Source: Litoreibacter ascidiaceicola (GTDB taxonomy: Bacteria; Pseudomonadota; Alphaproteobacteria; Rhodobacterales; Rhodobacteraceae). From it: 64,000 bases of DNA. The notes under the pieces were generated by a model. It saw nothing but the letters and a program-made list of their open reading frames with translations. It was not told the DNA's origin and did not search any database. Numbering within the stretch: the first letter of the stretch is position 1; every line of letters starts with the position of its first letter. The position numbers and the translations under genes are program-made. The stretch spans positions 62,001 to 126,000 of the forward strand of contig NZ_FQUV01000003.1 in the NCBI RefSeq assembly GCF_900129235.1. Direction: 5' to 3'. Positions 53,480 through 61,869 of this stretch are shown piece after piece.

Positions 53480-53695
53480 TCAGTCGCTCAGATGAATGTC
53501 ATTGTCACGTAGGATCGCTCGCGCCAAGAACAGGTCCTGCTCCCGAACCATCAAGCGGCGCGGCAATATGCCAACGGAGCCTTCAAGAACACTCATGTGG
53601 ACGTCCATTTCGAACACGCCTATATCTTCTCCTGATAAAAGAGCTTTAGAGAAGGCTATGATTGTGGGATCGTTGCTGCGCAAAAGCTCTTTCAT
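53480..53695 (-). CDS. DUF2007 domain protein
   Basis: Protein of 71 residues, MKELLRSNDPTIIAFSKALLSGEDIGVF..., the DUF2007 (putative signal-transducing, GlnB-like fold) family. The function is unknown. It is divergent from the polyprenyl synthase gene across 57 bp and is probably co-transcribed with the methyltransferase. Confidence 0.87.
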   Translation of the reverse strand: MKELLRSNDPTIIAFSKALLSGEDIGVFEMDVHMSVLEGSVGILPRRLMVREQDLFLARAILRDNDIHLSD

Positions 53696-53752
53696 GAGAT
53701 AGAGTTAACGACAGGCCAGCACGTTTGTCGAGAGACGAGGCAGAACGAGATA

Positions 53753-54754
53753 ATGAGTTTGGATACCCCCTCTGTTAAGCCCCATGACCGCCTTAAGGGC
53801 GCTTTGGCATATGATCTCGACGCTGTTGGGGAGTTGATCCGCACACGCATGGCGTCAGAGCACGCCCCGCGTATCCCAGAGGTTACAGCGCATCTTGTTG
53901 ATGCAGGCGGCAAGCGTGTCCGGCCGATGCTTACGCTGGCAGCGGCCCGGTTGTGTGGTTACGGCGGCCCGTATCATATTCATCTTGCCGCAACGGTGGA
54001 GTTCATTCACACAGCGACGCTTTTGCATGACGACGTTGTTGATGGCAGTGAACAACGCCGTGGGCGACCTGCGGCTAATCTGCTTTGGGATAACAAGTCT
54101 TCGGTTCTGGTCGGGGATTACCTGTTCGCGCGGTCGTTTCAGCTGATGACGGAAGCGGGCAGGTTGGACGTCTTGAAAGTGCTTTCTAATGCGTCGGCTG
54201 TGATTGCAGAAGGCGAAGTGCTTCAGTTGACTGCCGCCCAAAACTTGGCAACGACCGAAGATATTTACCTGCAGGTGGTGCGAGGCAAAACCGCTGCGCT
54301 CTTCTCGGCCGCAACACAGGTTGGCGGGATGATCGCCGACGCCCCAGATGAGGTCGTTCAGGCCTTGTACACATATGGTGATGCGCTGGGTATCAGCTTC
54401 CAAATTGCCGATGATATTTTGGACTTTGCCGGTGACACCGCGAAGACGGGCAAGAATGTTGGCGACGATTTTCGCGAGCGGAAGCTGACCTTGCCTCTCA
54501 TCAAATTGATTGCATCCGGTGGCGATGCAGATCGCGATTTCTGGGTCCGCACGATTGAAAAAGGAAAGCAACAAGACGGCGATCTTGATCACGTGCTGAC
54601 GCTTTTCGAAAAGCACGGGGCATTGGACGCGGCACGTGAAGACGCTTTGGCTTGGTCTGCTAAGGCAAAAACGGCCCTTGATGCGGTTCCGCAGGGGGAT
54701 TTGACGGATATGCTTCGTGATTTGGCCGATTACGTGGTGTCACGTCTCGACTAG
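53753..54754 (+). CDS. Long-chain polyprenyl diphosphate synthase
   Basis: Trans-prenyltransferase of 333 residues that makes the ubiquinone side chain (C40-C50). The first Asp-rich motif is LLHDDVVDGSEQRRGRPA and the second is QIADDILDFAGD. Chain length (octaprenyl or decaprenyl) cannot be fixed by eye; ubiquinone-10 is usual in this group. ispE lies convergent 5 bp away, so two isoprenoid steps are adjacent. Confidence 0.92.
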   Translation: MSLDTPSVKPHDRLKGALAYDLDAVGELIRTRMASEHAPRIPEVTAHLVDAGGKRVRPMLTLAAARLCGYGGPYHIHLAATVEFIHTATLLHDDVVDGSEQRRGRPAANLLWDNKSSVLVGDYLFARSFQLMTEAGRLDVLKVLSNASAVIAEGEVLQLTAAQNLATTEDIYLQVVRGKTAALFSAATQVGGMIADAPDEVVQALYTYGDALGISFQIADDILDFAGDTAKTGKNVGDDFRERKLTLPLIKLIASGGDADRDFWVRTIEKGKQQDGDLDHVLTLFEKHGALDAAREDALAWSAKAKTALDAVPQGDLTDMLRDLADYVVSRLD

Positions 54755-54759
54755 GTCCG

Positions 54760-55608
54760 TCACGCGCCGAGAGCACAGGGTTTCACCCACCAGTCCGGAT
54801 GTTCACGGCTGATTTGTAATGCGGCGTACCGAGCGGTTTCAGCGCTTGGGAACACTCCAAAACAAGTCGCTCCGGAACCGGACATCCGAGCTAACTGACA
54901 ATTCTTAGTATCCCAAAGCGCCGATAAGACGTTCTCAATCATCGGTGCGATAGACACGGCTGCGTCCTGCATGTCATTTCGTTGGTGTCGCAGCCAAGTT
55001 ATAAACCTTGTCTGATCAATGAAGTTGGAAGGTATCATTCTCATTGAAGCGTTGTTTTTGGATGAAATGGCTTTGAAAACTGCGGGTGTAGACACTTCAA
55101 CGCGGGGATTTACAAGTACCGCATCCAGCGCAGGCAAGTCTGGCATGAACTCAATTTTTTCACCGATACCTGACATTCGCGCGGTTTGCGAAAATAGGCA
55201 GATCGGGACATCTGCCCCCAACTTTGCGACATGCGCGAAGGTTTCGCTGCCCGGCACGGCATCCGGTAAACCCCACAGCTTCGACAAGCCACGGTAGGCA
55301 GCAGCGGCATCTGCTGTTCCGCCTCCGATACCAGAGGCGACCGGAAGAATTTTCGTTAGATGAATGTGCGCAGATTTCTGTGGGTCGATTAGGTGAGCGG
55401 CAGATAAGACGGAATTGCCGTCGGTGGGGATCGCGCCGCTTTCGGGCCCATCAATGGTAAGGGATAATGCATCAGCGGGCTCAAACGTCAGGTGATCACC
55501 CACCGAGGCAAACATCACCAAACTGTCTAGCAAATGGTATCCGTTCGCGCTTTGCCCGGTGACGTGAAGCGTCAGGTTCACCTTTGCTGGAGCGAACTGC
55601 TCTAGCAT
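54760..55608 (-). CDS. ispE: 4-diphosphocytidyl-2-C-methyl-D-erythritol kinase
   Basis: GHMP kinase of the MEP isoprenoid pathway, 282 residues. FAPAKVNLTLHVTGQSANGYHLLDSL is the N-terminal signature, ILPVASGIGGGTADAAA the ATP-binding loop and MSGSGATCFGVF the third motif. Its start overlaps the stop of the TPR gene (ATGA), so they are co-transcribed. Confidence 0.94.
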   Translation of the reverse strand: MLEQFAPAKVNLTLHVTGQSANGYHLLDSLVMFASVGDHLTFEPADALSLTIDGPESGAIPTDGNSVLSAAHLIDPQKSAHIHLTKILPVASGIGGGTADAAAAYRGLSKLWGLPDAVPGSETFAHVAKLGADVPICLFSQTARMSGIGEKIEFMPDLPALDAVLVNPRVEVSTPAVFKAISSKNNASMRMIPSNFIDQTRFITWLRHQRNDMQDAAVSIAPMIENVLSALWDTKNCQLARMSGSGATCFGVFPSAETARYAALQISREHPDWWVKPCALGA

Positions 55609-57317
55609 CAGTCGTTCGCGGTTTGCGTCGTTCCGGCTTTGGCTTCGTCTTCCAGTACAGCTGTCAGCCCGCGGGAGAGTTTCTCGCGAATACGCTCAGC
55701 TTCTGCTTCTTCCGGCTTAAAGGACAAGGCGCGTTTCCACTGGAATTCTGCCTCACGTTCGCGGCCAACCTTCCAATAGACATCGCCCAGATGGTCATTG
55801 ACGATTGGATCAACGGGTAGAAGCTCAACTGCGCGCTCCATCGGAGCCACGGCTTCTTCAAAGCGACCAAGCCTGTAGAATATCCATCCAAGGCTGTCCG
55901 TGATGTAGCCGCTATCGGGGCTTTCCTTCACGGCTGTCTGGATCATTTGAAGCGCTTCATCGAGCTTGATGCGTTGCTCGACCAGCGAGTAGCCAAGGTA
56001 GTTCAGAATGTCAGGCTGGTTCGGGGATAGCTCCAGAGCCGTGCGGAAATCGCGCTCCATTCCAACCAAATCACCCATACGTTCTTTTACGATCCCGCGT
56101 GCATACATGATGCGCCAGTTGCTGCGGTTCCCGATGCCATTGAGGTCCAACGCGCGTGAGTATGCAGCCACAGACCCTTCGTTTTGTTCCGTTCTGCTAA
56201 GGATATCGCCAAGCGTTGAATGGACCATAGCAATGTCGCCATGTGATTTGGACAACGCCGTCAGCACTTCGACTGACGCGTCTTTGCGGTCATCAGAATA
56301 AAGCGCATTGGCGCGGCCGATTTCGGCCAGCACATAGGCTGGGGAACTCGCGTCCAAAGAGGCATAGGCTTCCGTTGCCAGGTCGAACTGACCCATCCCC
56401 TCCAGAATTTCTGCAGCCATCAAAACTGCCGGAGCGTGATCAGGGCGGATGTGTTGCGCCATTCGTACATAAAGCAGAACATGCTCTGGAGCTGCGCGAC
56501 CGTCGAGCACCGCAGACAAGTTGAAGTAGACTTCCGCGATACCCTCGCTCGCATTGCTTACAAAGTCATAGTTGACCACGTCGTCAGCTTCGAGGCGTGC
56601 TTTCAGGGATTCCAGTTCGGCGCTGAAACCGTTCGCGGTCGTAACGTTCAATAGCTCGATTGCATCGCTCCGGCGCTCTAGCTGTGCAAGTATCTGGGCG
56701 TGAGCTTCAATTCCGCGTGGGCTAAGAATTAGAGGTCCAAATTCTTTGCCTGACAGGATGTTATCGGCACCTTCGAAATCACCCACGGAAGCGAGCGCCA
56801 GAGCGTTATGATAGTGGGAAAATGAAGCGAAGTCTTCGGTTTCGGCTACTTTCGCAAAGGCATCTGTCGCGTCTGACATTTTGCCTTGGCCGAGCAAGGC
56901 CCATGCTCTTGTTAAACCGCCGAGAAGCGGAGCAAGCCCCGTGGTTTCCGGGCTTTCTTCGGATGCGCGGTCGAAATCGCCGTTCGCAACGGCGACGGTG
57001 TCCAGAACAAGGTCGACAATTTGGTTCCGCCCGCCAGCTGCTTCGTGTTCCAAAGCGATCACTGTTGCGCCGTTAATATCACCCTTGCCGATCATCGCGA
57101 TGATGGCACTTTCCTTAAGCAGGAGGTTGTGTGGTTCAGCCGCGACTGCGCGGCGGTAATAGCGCGCAGCCTCGCTGTAGTCGAAGGAGATCGTCGCCTG
57201 ACGTGCGGCAAGATATGGCCCAGCCAACCCGAGTTCGGCTGCAATGGCTGGTGCAGTGCTAGCGGCCAGTGACAGTAAAAGCCCCGCTACGCGGCGTTGT
57301 ATACGAGTCTTGATCAT
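55608..57317 (-). CDS. Exported TPR-repeat protein
   Basis: Protein of 569 residues with a likely signal peptide (MIKTRIQRRVAGLLLSLAASTAPAIA) and many tetratricopeptide repeats, clearest in the C-terminal third (NYLGYSLVEQRIKLDEALQMIQTAVKESPDSGYITDSLGWIFYRLGRFEEAVA). It probably acts as a protein-interaction scaffold in the periplasm. The start at 57317 suits the signal peptide; a GTG at 57347 is possible. The partner is unknown. Confidence 0.83.
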   Translation of the reverse strand: MIKTRIQRRVAGLLLSLAASTAPAIAAELGLAGPYLAARQATISFDYSEAARYYRRAVAAEPHNLLLKESAIIAMIGKGDINGATVIALEHEAAGGRNQIVDLVLDTVAVANGDFDRASEESPETTGLAPLLGGLTRAWALLGQGKMSDATDAFAKVAETEDFASFSHYHNALALASVGDFEGADNILSGKEFGPLILSPRGIEAHAQILAQLERRSDAIELLNVTTANGFSAELESLKARLEADDVVNYDFVSNASEGIAEVYFNLSAVLDGRAAPEHVLLYVRMAQHIRPDHAPAVLMAAEILEGMGQFDLATEAYASLDASSPAYVLAEIGRANALYSDDRKDASVEVLTALSKSHGDIAMVHSTLGDILSRTEQNEGSVAAYSRALDLNGIGNRSNWRIMYARGIVKERMGDLVGMERDFRTALELSPNQPDILNYLGYSLVEQRIKLDEALQMIQTAVKESPDSGYITDSLGWIFYRLGRFEEAVAPMERAVELLPVDPIVNDHLGDVYWKVGREREAEFQWKRALSFKPEEAEAERIREKLSRGLTAVLEDEAKAGTTQTAND

Positions 57318-57397
57318 ATTAGTCGGGCCCAATTCTTCTTGCGTCACCTAGAGAAATAGGTGCGCGAAGAGGGGTTGTCCATGACGCGTTTGGTAAC

Positions 57398-57428
57398 AAT
57401 GGCGCGGGGTGTCTCCCGCCGCGCCATT
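57398..57428. terminator. Stable hairpin downstream of the ETF-QO gene
   Basis: AATGGCGCGG, 11-nt loop, CCGCGCCATT: a perfect 10-bp stem 6 bp after the ETF-QO stop (minus strand). It lacks a clear T run, so termination may be partial or Rho-assisted. Confidence 0.55.
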
Positions 57429-57434
57429 AGATCG

Positions 57435-59069
57435 TCACATGTTTGGATAGTTTGGCCCATCACCACCTTGCGGCGTGGTCCACACAATGTTCTGCGACGG
57501 GTCTTTGATATCGCAAGTTTTGCAGTGAACGCAGTTCTGGAAGTTGATGACGAAATTGTTGTCGACCACCTCATACACACCTGCCGGGCAGTAGCGTTGC
57601 GCGGGCTCGGCATATTGCGGCAAATTTACCGAGATTGGGATACTGTCATCAATCAGTTTCAAATGCGCGGGCTGGCTTTCTTCGTGGTTGGTGAACGAGA
57701 ATGCCACGTTGGTCAGCCGGTCAAAGGACAGCTTGCCGTCAGGTTTGGGGTAGTCGATTGGCTTGAAATCGGCCGCTTTGCCAGTGGCTTCGGCGTCGGA
57801 TTTTCCGTGCTTCAAGTTCAGCGGTGAGGTGCCGAAGATGTTGTTGCACCACATATCCGCCCCGCCGATCGCCAACGATGCGGTTAGGCCGTAGTTTGAC
57901 CACAACGGCTTCACGTTGCGCACGCGCTTCAGGTCTTTGCCAATTGCGCCGGTTCGCACTTCGGTGTCGTAACCGTCCAATGTGTCACCCGAACGGCCCG
58001 CGCCGATGGCTTCAAAGGCCGCTTCTGCTGCGGCTTTGCCAGACAGCATCGCATTGTGGTTGCCCTTGATCCGCGGCACGTTGACCATACCAGCGGAGCA
58101 ACCCAGCAAAGCGCCACCCGGGAATGCGGTTTTGGGCAAGGACTGCCAGCCGCCTTCGGTGATTGCGCGCGCGCCATAAGCCACGCGTTTACCGCCTTCA
58201 AGAAGCTCGGCCAACATGGGGTGATGCTTGAACCGTTGGAACTCCATGTAGGGGAATAGATGCGGGTTTTCATAGTTCAGGTGCACCACGAAGCCCACGT
58301 AAACTTGGTTGTTGTCGAGGTGGTAGATGAATGATCCACCGCCCGCATTCTTGCCCAAAGGCCAGCCCATTGTGTGGGTCACGGTGCCTTCTTTGTGCTT
58401 GGCTGGGTCGATCTCCCAGATCTCTTTCATGCCGAGGCCATATTTTTGGGGGCTCGCGTCTTTGGCCAAATCGAATTTCTCGATCACCTGTTTGGACAGC
58501 GACCCCCGGACACCCTCCGACAGGAAAACGTACTTGCCGTGCAATTCCATACCCGGCTCGGTGTTTTCGCCATAGGAGCCGTCGGCTTCCAGTCCGAAGA
58601 CGCCAGCCACGACGCCCTTCACTTCGCCATTCTCGCCATAGACGATGTCGGAACACGCCATGCCGGGGAAGATTTCTACGCCCATACCTTCGGCCTGCTC
58701 GGCCATCCAGCGGCAGACATTGGCCATGGAGACGATGTAGGTGCCGTGATTGCTCATCAGTGGGGGCATCACGAAGTTGGGAATGCGGACCTGACCGGCC
58801 TCGCCCAGCATATAGAAATTGTCCGATGTCACGGGCACGTTGATCGGGGCATCCATATTGCGCCAATCTGGCAGCAGCGCATCAAGACCCGAAGGGTCCA
58901 AAACCGCGCCGGATAGGATATGCGCACCGACCTCGGAGCCTTTTTCCAAGACAACGACATTGAGGTCGGCGTCCAGCTGTTTCAGGCGGATGGCAGCGCT
59001 TAGACCGGCAGGACCGGCCCCCACGATTACCACATCGTATTCCATGCTTTCGCGTTCAATCTCGGCCAT
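57435..59069 (-). CDS. Electron transfer flavoprotein-ubiquinone oxidoreductase
   Basis: Passes electrons from ETF (fatty-acid and amino-acid oxidation) to ubiquinone. Length is 544 residues. The FAD site is VVIVGAGPAGLSAAIRLKQL. C-terminal [4Fe-4S] Cys are in RYCPAGVYEV and NCVHCKTCDIKDP. A GAGAGGAATTG site precedes the ATG. It is membrane-associated, with no signal peptide. Confidence 0.95.
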   Translation of the reverse strand: MAEIERESMEYDVVIVGAGPAGLSAAIRLKQLDADLNVVVLEKGSEVGAHILSGAVLDPSGLDALLPDWRNMDAPINVPVTSDNFYMLGEAGQVRIPNFVMPPLMSNHGTYIVSMANVCRWMAEQAEGMGVEIFPGMACSDIVYGENGEVKGVVAGVFGLEADGSYGENTEPGMELHGKYVFLSEGVRGSLSKQVIEKFDLAKDASPQKYGLGMKEIWEIDPAKHKEGTVTHTMGWPLGKNAGGGSFIYHLDNNQVYVGFVVHLNYENPHLFPYMEFQRFKHHPMLAELLEGGKRVAYGARAITEGGWQSLPKTAFPGGALLGCSAGMVNVPRIKGNHNAMLSGKAAAEAAFEAIGAGRSGDTLDGYDTEVRTGAIGKDLKRVRNVKPLWSNYGLTASLAIGGADMWCNNIFGTSPLNLKHGKSDAEATGKAADFKPIDYPKPDGKLSFDRLTNVAFSFTNHEESQPAHLKLIDDSIPISVNLPQYAEPAQRYCPAGVYEVVDNNFVINFQNCVHCKTCDIKDPSQNIVWTTPQGGDGPNYPNM

Positions 59070-59135
59070 GTGTCAATTCCTCTCGCAACGCCCCTGCGGG
59101 ACGGGTTCGCAACTTTGTTAGCTTTAAACCTTCAA

Positions 59136-60104
59136 TCAAGCAGGAATGTAAGTGGCAATTGCGACGTTGCGTCGCCGTAGCACGGCCCAGAGTGCGGTTA
59201 CGGCAATAATCGACACATATCCGTCAACAGCATAGTGCCAGCCGTGATAGACCGATGCGAACATGATCATTGCAGCAAAGAGCACGCCGAAAGGTGCCAG
59301 AGCACGCGACCTTTCCCAAAGATATAGCAGCGTGACGGCTGCCAGACCGACATGGACCGACGGGAAAGCAGAGATGCCGGAGCCAACACTTTGACCCCCA
59401 TCAGAATAAAATTGCCAAAGGTTGTCCTGCACGCGCCCTAAGGCCGACGCGGCAATTCCGCTGCTCTCTAGTGCTGCTGTCAAATCTGCAAAGCGCGTGC
59501 CGCCAATCAGGCGATCATAATAGACCGGACCCGCAGAACTGCCCAACATTGCCATCACGTTTCCTAGGCCGATCCAAGATATAACATAGAGGATCATGAA
59601 GCGCTTGGATCGTTCTGTGTCGGTATCCGTGAGCGCGATAAAGGCTGGCAGAAAGACAGCAGGCAGAAACCAGACCATAAAATACAGGACAACGATGACT
59701 GAAGGCGGCACGAATGTCGCAACCAAGTGCGTGATCCGCCAAGGGTCGACGCCAAAATGTAGTGCTGCGTCTAGGTCTGCAAAGAGCGGGTCTGCGTAAA
59801 ATGGCTGAATGTAAGGGATAGAAGTTTTGACCAGCGAGAAGGCCATGGAAAAGATAAGGCATCCAAGCAATGCGTAGATTGTCGGAACTATTCGTGCGCG
59901 GACACCATATTTTCGGGTCAGATAGAGCGACCCGGCAAGGAAGATGCCCAAGATTGGCATCCATTCAGCAAATGACTTTAGCAGGTAAAAGGATGTGCGA
60001 ACCGCGCCCAGTAGCAACGCGGCAGGCTGTTCACGCATAGCAAAAACCAACGCCACGGCGCAGGCGAAATATGCCAATGAAAACAGTAAGTAGTGTCGCA
60101 TCAT
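59136..60104 (-). CDS. PAP2-superfamily membrane phosphatase/phosphotransferase
   Basis: Polytopic protein of 322 residues. The PAP2 motifs are SGISAFPSVHVGLAAV and YHGWHYAVDGYVS (SxxxxH and GxxHxxxD-type), as in the inositol-phosphotransferase (Aur1/Ipt1-like) branch of the superfamily. It probably acts on a lipid phosphate at the inner membrane. A second Met at residue 2 is an equally possible start. A 148 bp gap to DUF2834 holds nothing I recognise. Confidence 0.82.
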   Translation of the reverse strand: MMRHYLLFSLAYFACAVALVFAMREQPAALLLGAVRTSFYLLKSFAEWMPILGIFLAGSLYLTRKYGVRARIVPTIYALLGCLIFSMAFSLVKTSIPYIQPFYADPLFADLDAALHFGVDPWRITHLVATFVPPSVIVVLYFMVWFLPAVFLPAFIALTDTDTERSKRFMILYVISWIGLGNVMAMLGSSAGPVYYDRLIGGTRFADLTAALESSGIAASALGRVQDNLWQFYSDGGQSVGSGISAFPSVHVGLAAVTLLYLWERSRALAPFGVLFAAMIMFASVYHGWHYAVDGYVSIIAVTALWAVLRRRNVAIATYIPA

Positions 60105-60252
60105 ATCGTAGGCCCCCTAAGCCCTTTGGCGCAATTTGCCGTGCTCATTGGGCGAAAATAAGGAAAATGCAGGGTTATCGGGGGGCCTCGGACCTTTCCG
60201 ACGATAAGGTAATGAGCTACATCGCCGCTCAACTGGTACAGGAGCTACCGCG

Positions 60253-60570
60253 ATGTCTGTGTTGCGAATGATCTATCTTGCCCTTGCGATTTGGGGGGCG
60301 ATCCACCCGATGTATTACTTTATGAAGTGGTTTTCCGAACACGGTTTTTCGTTGGGGTTGATGGTTGAAGCATGGCATGCAAATGCCGCATCGTCTGGCT
60401 TGGTTTGGGATCTCACGATCGCCGCGATAGCGCTGACCGTCTGGATCATTGCCGAGGTTTCTGTGCGCAGAAATTGGCTGACCTTGGTTGCGATCCCGGC
60501 GACATTCTGTATCGGTGTGTCCTGCGGCTTGCCGCTCTATTTATTTTTGCGCACAAGGCCGCTCGACTGA
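60253..60570 (+). CDS. DUF2834 membrane protein
   Basis: Small membrane protein of 105 residues with three hydrophobic segments (MIYLALAIWGAIHPMYYFMKWF..., LVWDLTIAAIALTVWIIAEV, FCIGVSCGLPLYLFL). This matches DUF2834, function unknown. CAGGAG precedes the ATG. Its TGA overlaps the lysA ATG (TGATG), so the two are co-transcribed. Confidence 0.83.
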   Translation: MSVLRMIYLALAIWGAIHPMYYFMKWFSEHGFSLGLMVEAWHANAASSGLVWDLTIAAIALTVWIIAEVSVRRNWLTLVAIPATFCIGVSCGLPLYLFLRTRPLD

Positions 60571-61835
60571 TGGACCATTTTCTTTACCGCGACGGCAATC
60601 TGCATGCCGAAGATGTCGCCATTGCTGATATCGCCGCGCAAGTAGGCGCGCCGTTCTACGTTTATTCCAGCGCGACACTGACGCGCCATTTCCGCTTGTT
60701 TGACGAAGCACTGGATTGGGCTGACCATCTGGTCTGCTACGCGATGAAAGCGAACTCCAATCAGGCGGTTTTGAAGCTTTTGGGTGACCTTGGCGCAGGC
60801 ATGGATGTCGTGTCCGGCGGTGAATATATGCGGGCCAAAGCTGCAGGCATTCCGGGTGAGCGCATCGTATTTTCAGGGGTTGGCAAAACGCGTGCTGAAA
60901 TGCGTTTGGCGCTAGAGGGTGGCATTCGCCAGTTCAATATCGAGAGCGAACCAGAGATGCAGGCGCTGTCAGAAGTTGCCTCTTCGATGGGGGTCACCGT
61001 GCCGGTCACCATTCGGGTAAACCCTGATGTGGACGCGAAAACCCATGAGAAAATTGCGACAGGAAAATCAGAAAACAAGTTCGGCATCCCGATTTCGCGG
61101 GCTAAAGAAGTCTATGCTGCGGCGGCTGCCTTGCCGGGCTTGGAGGTGATCGGGATCGACGTGCATATTGGCAGCCAGCTTACCCAGCTGGAGCCGTTTG
61201 GTCAGGCGTTTGAAAAAGTTGCCGAACTAACAAAGCTCTTGCGCGCTGAAGGTCACGATATTCGACGTCTTGATCTGGGTGGCGGATTGGGCATCCCCTA
61301 TGAGCGCTCCAATGATGCACCGCCTTTGCCGCAGGAATTCGGGCAACTTGCGCAGGACAAAGTCGGGCATCTGGGGTGCGAAATCGAGATTGAACCAGGG
61401 CGCTTGATTGCCGGAAATGCGGGCCTTTTGGTGTCGGAGGTCATTTACGTCAAAGAAGGCGCAGACCGCCAATTCATGATCATAGACGCGGCGATGAACG
61501 ATCTGATCCGGCCAGCGATGTATGGTGCATATCACGATATCGTTCCGGTGATCGAGCCAGCTGCGGGTGTCGAGCAGGTAAAATACGATATTGTCGGGCC
61601 CATTTGTGAAAGTGGCGATACGTTCGCCAAGCAACGCATGATGCCGCCTGTTGCGGCAGGCGATTTGGTGGCCTTCCGGTCGGCAGGTGCTTATGGTGCC
61701 GTTATGGCATCCGAGTACAACTCTAGGCCACTTATCCCCGAGGTTTTGGTCCATGAAGATCAATTCGCCGTCATTCGGGAGCGTCCGACCTTTGACGAGA
61801 TGATAAATCGGGATACCATTCCTTCGTGGCTTTGA
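60570..61835 (+). CDS. lysA: Diaminopimelate decarboxylase
   Basis: PLP enzyme of the alanine-racemase fold that makes L-lysine from meso-diaminopimelate. Length is 421 residues from the ATG at 60570. The PLP lysine is in CYAMKANSNQAVL, followed by DVHIGSQLT, DLGGGLGIPYE and the CESGDTF cysteine. Earlier in-frame starts overlap DUF2834 and lack support. Confidence 0.94.
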   Translation: MDHFLYRDGNLHAEDVAIADIAAQVGAPFYVYSSATLTRHFRLFDEALDWADHLVCYAMKANSNQAVLKLLGDLGAGMDVVSGGEYMRAKAAGIPGERIVFSGVGKTRAEMRLALEGGIRQFNIESEPEMQALSEVASSMGVTVPVTIRVNPDVDAKTHEKIATGKSENKFGIPISRAKEVYAAAAALPGLEVIGIDVHIGSQLTQLEPFGQAFEKVAELTKLLRAEGHDIRRLDLGGGLGIPYERSNDAPPLPQEFGQLAQDKVGHLGCEIEIEPGRLIAGNAGLLVSEVIYVKEGADRQFMIIDAAMNDLIRPAMYGAYHDIVPVIEPAAGVEQVKYDIVGPICESGDTFAKQRMMPPVAAGDLVAFRSAGAYGAVMASEYNSRPLIPEVLVHEDQFAVIRERPTFDEMINRDTIPSWL

Positions 61836-61869
61836 CGCTATGGTGCGTCGGGCCCAACGGGATGACTTG

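Noticed and set aside
53855-54616. 253-codon minus-strand frame over the polyprenyl synthase gene
   Set aside because: Antisense to both Asp-rich motifs of the real gene.
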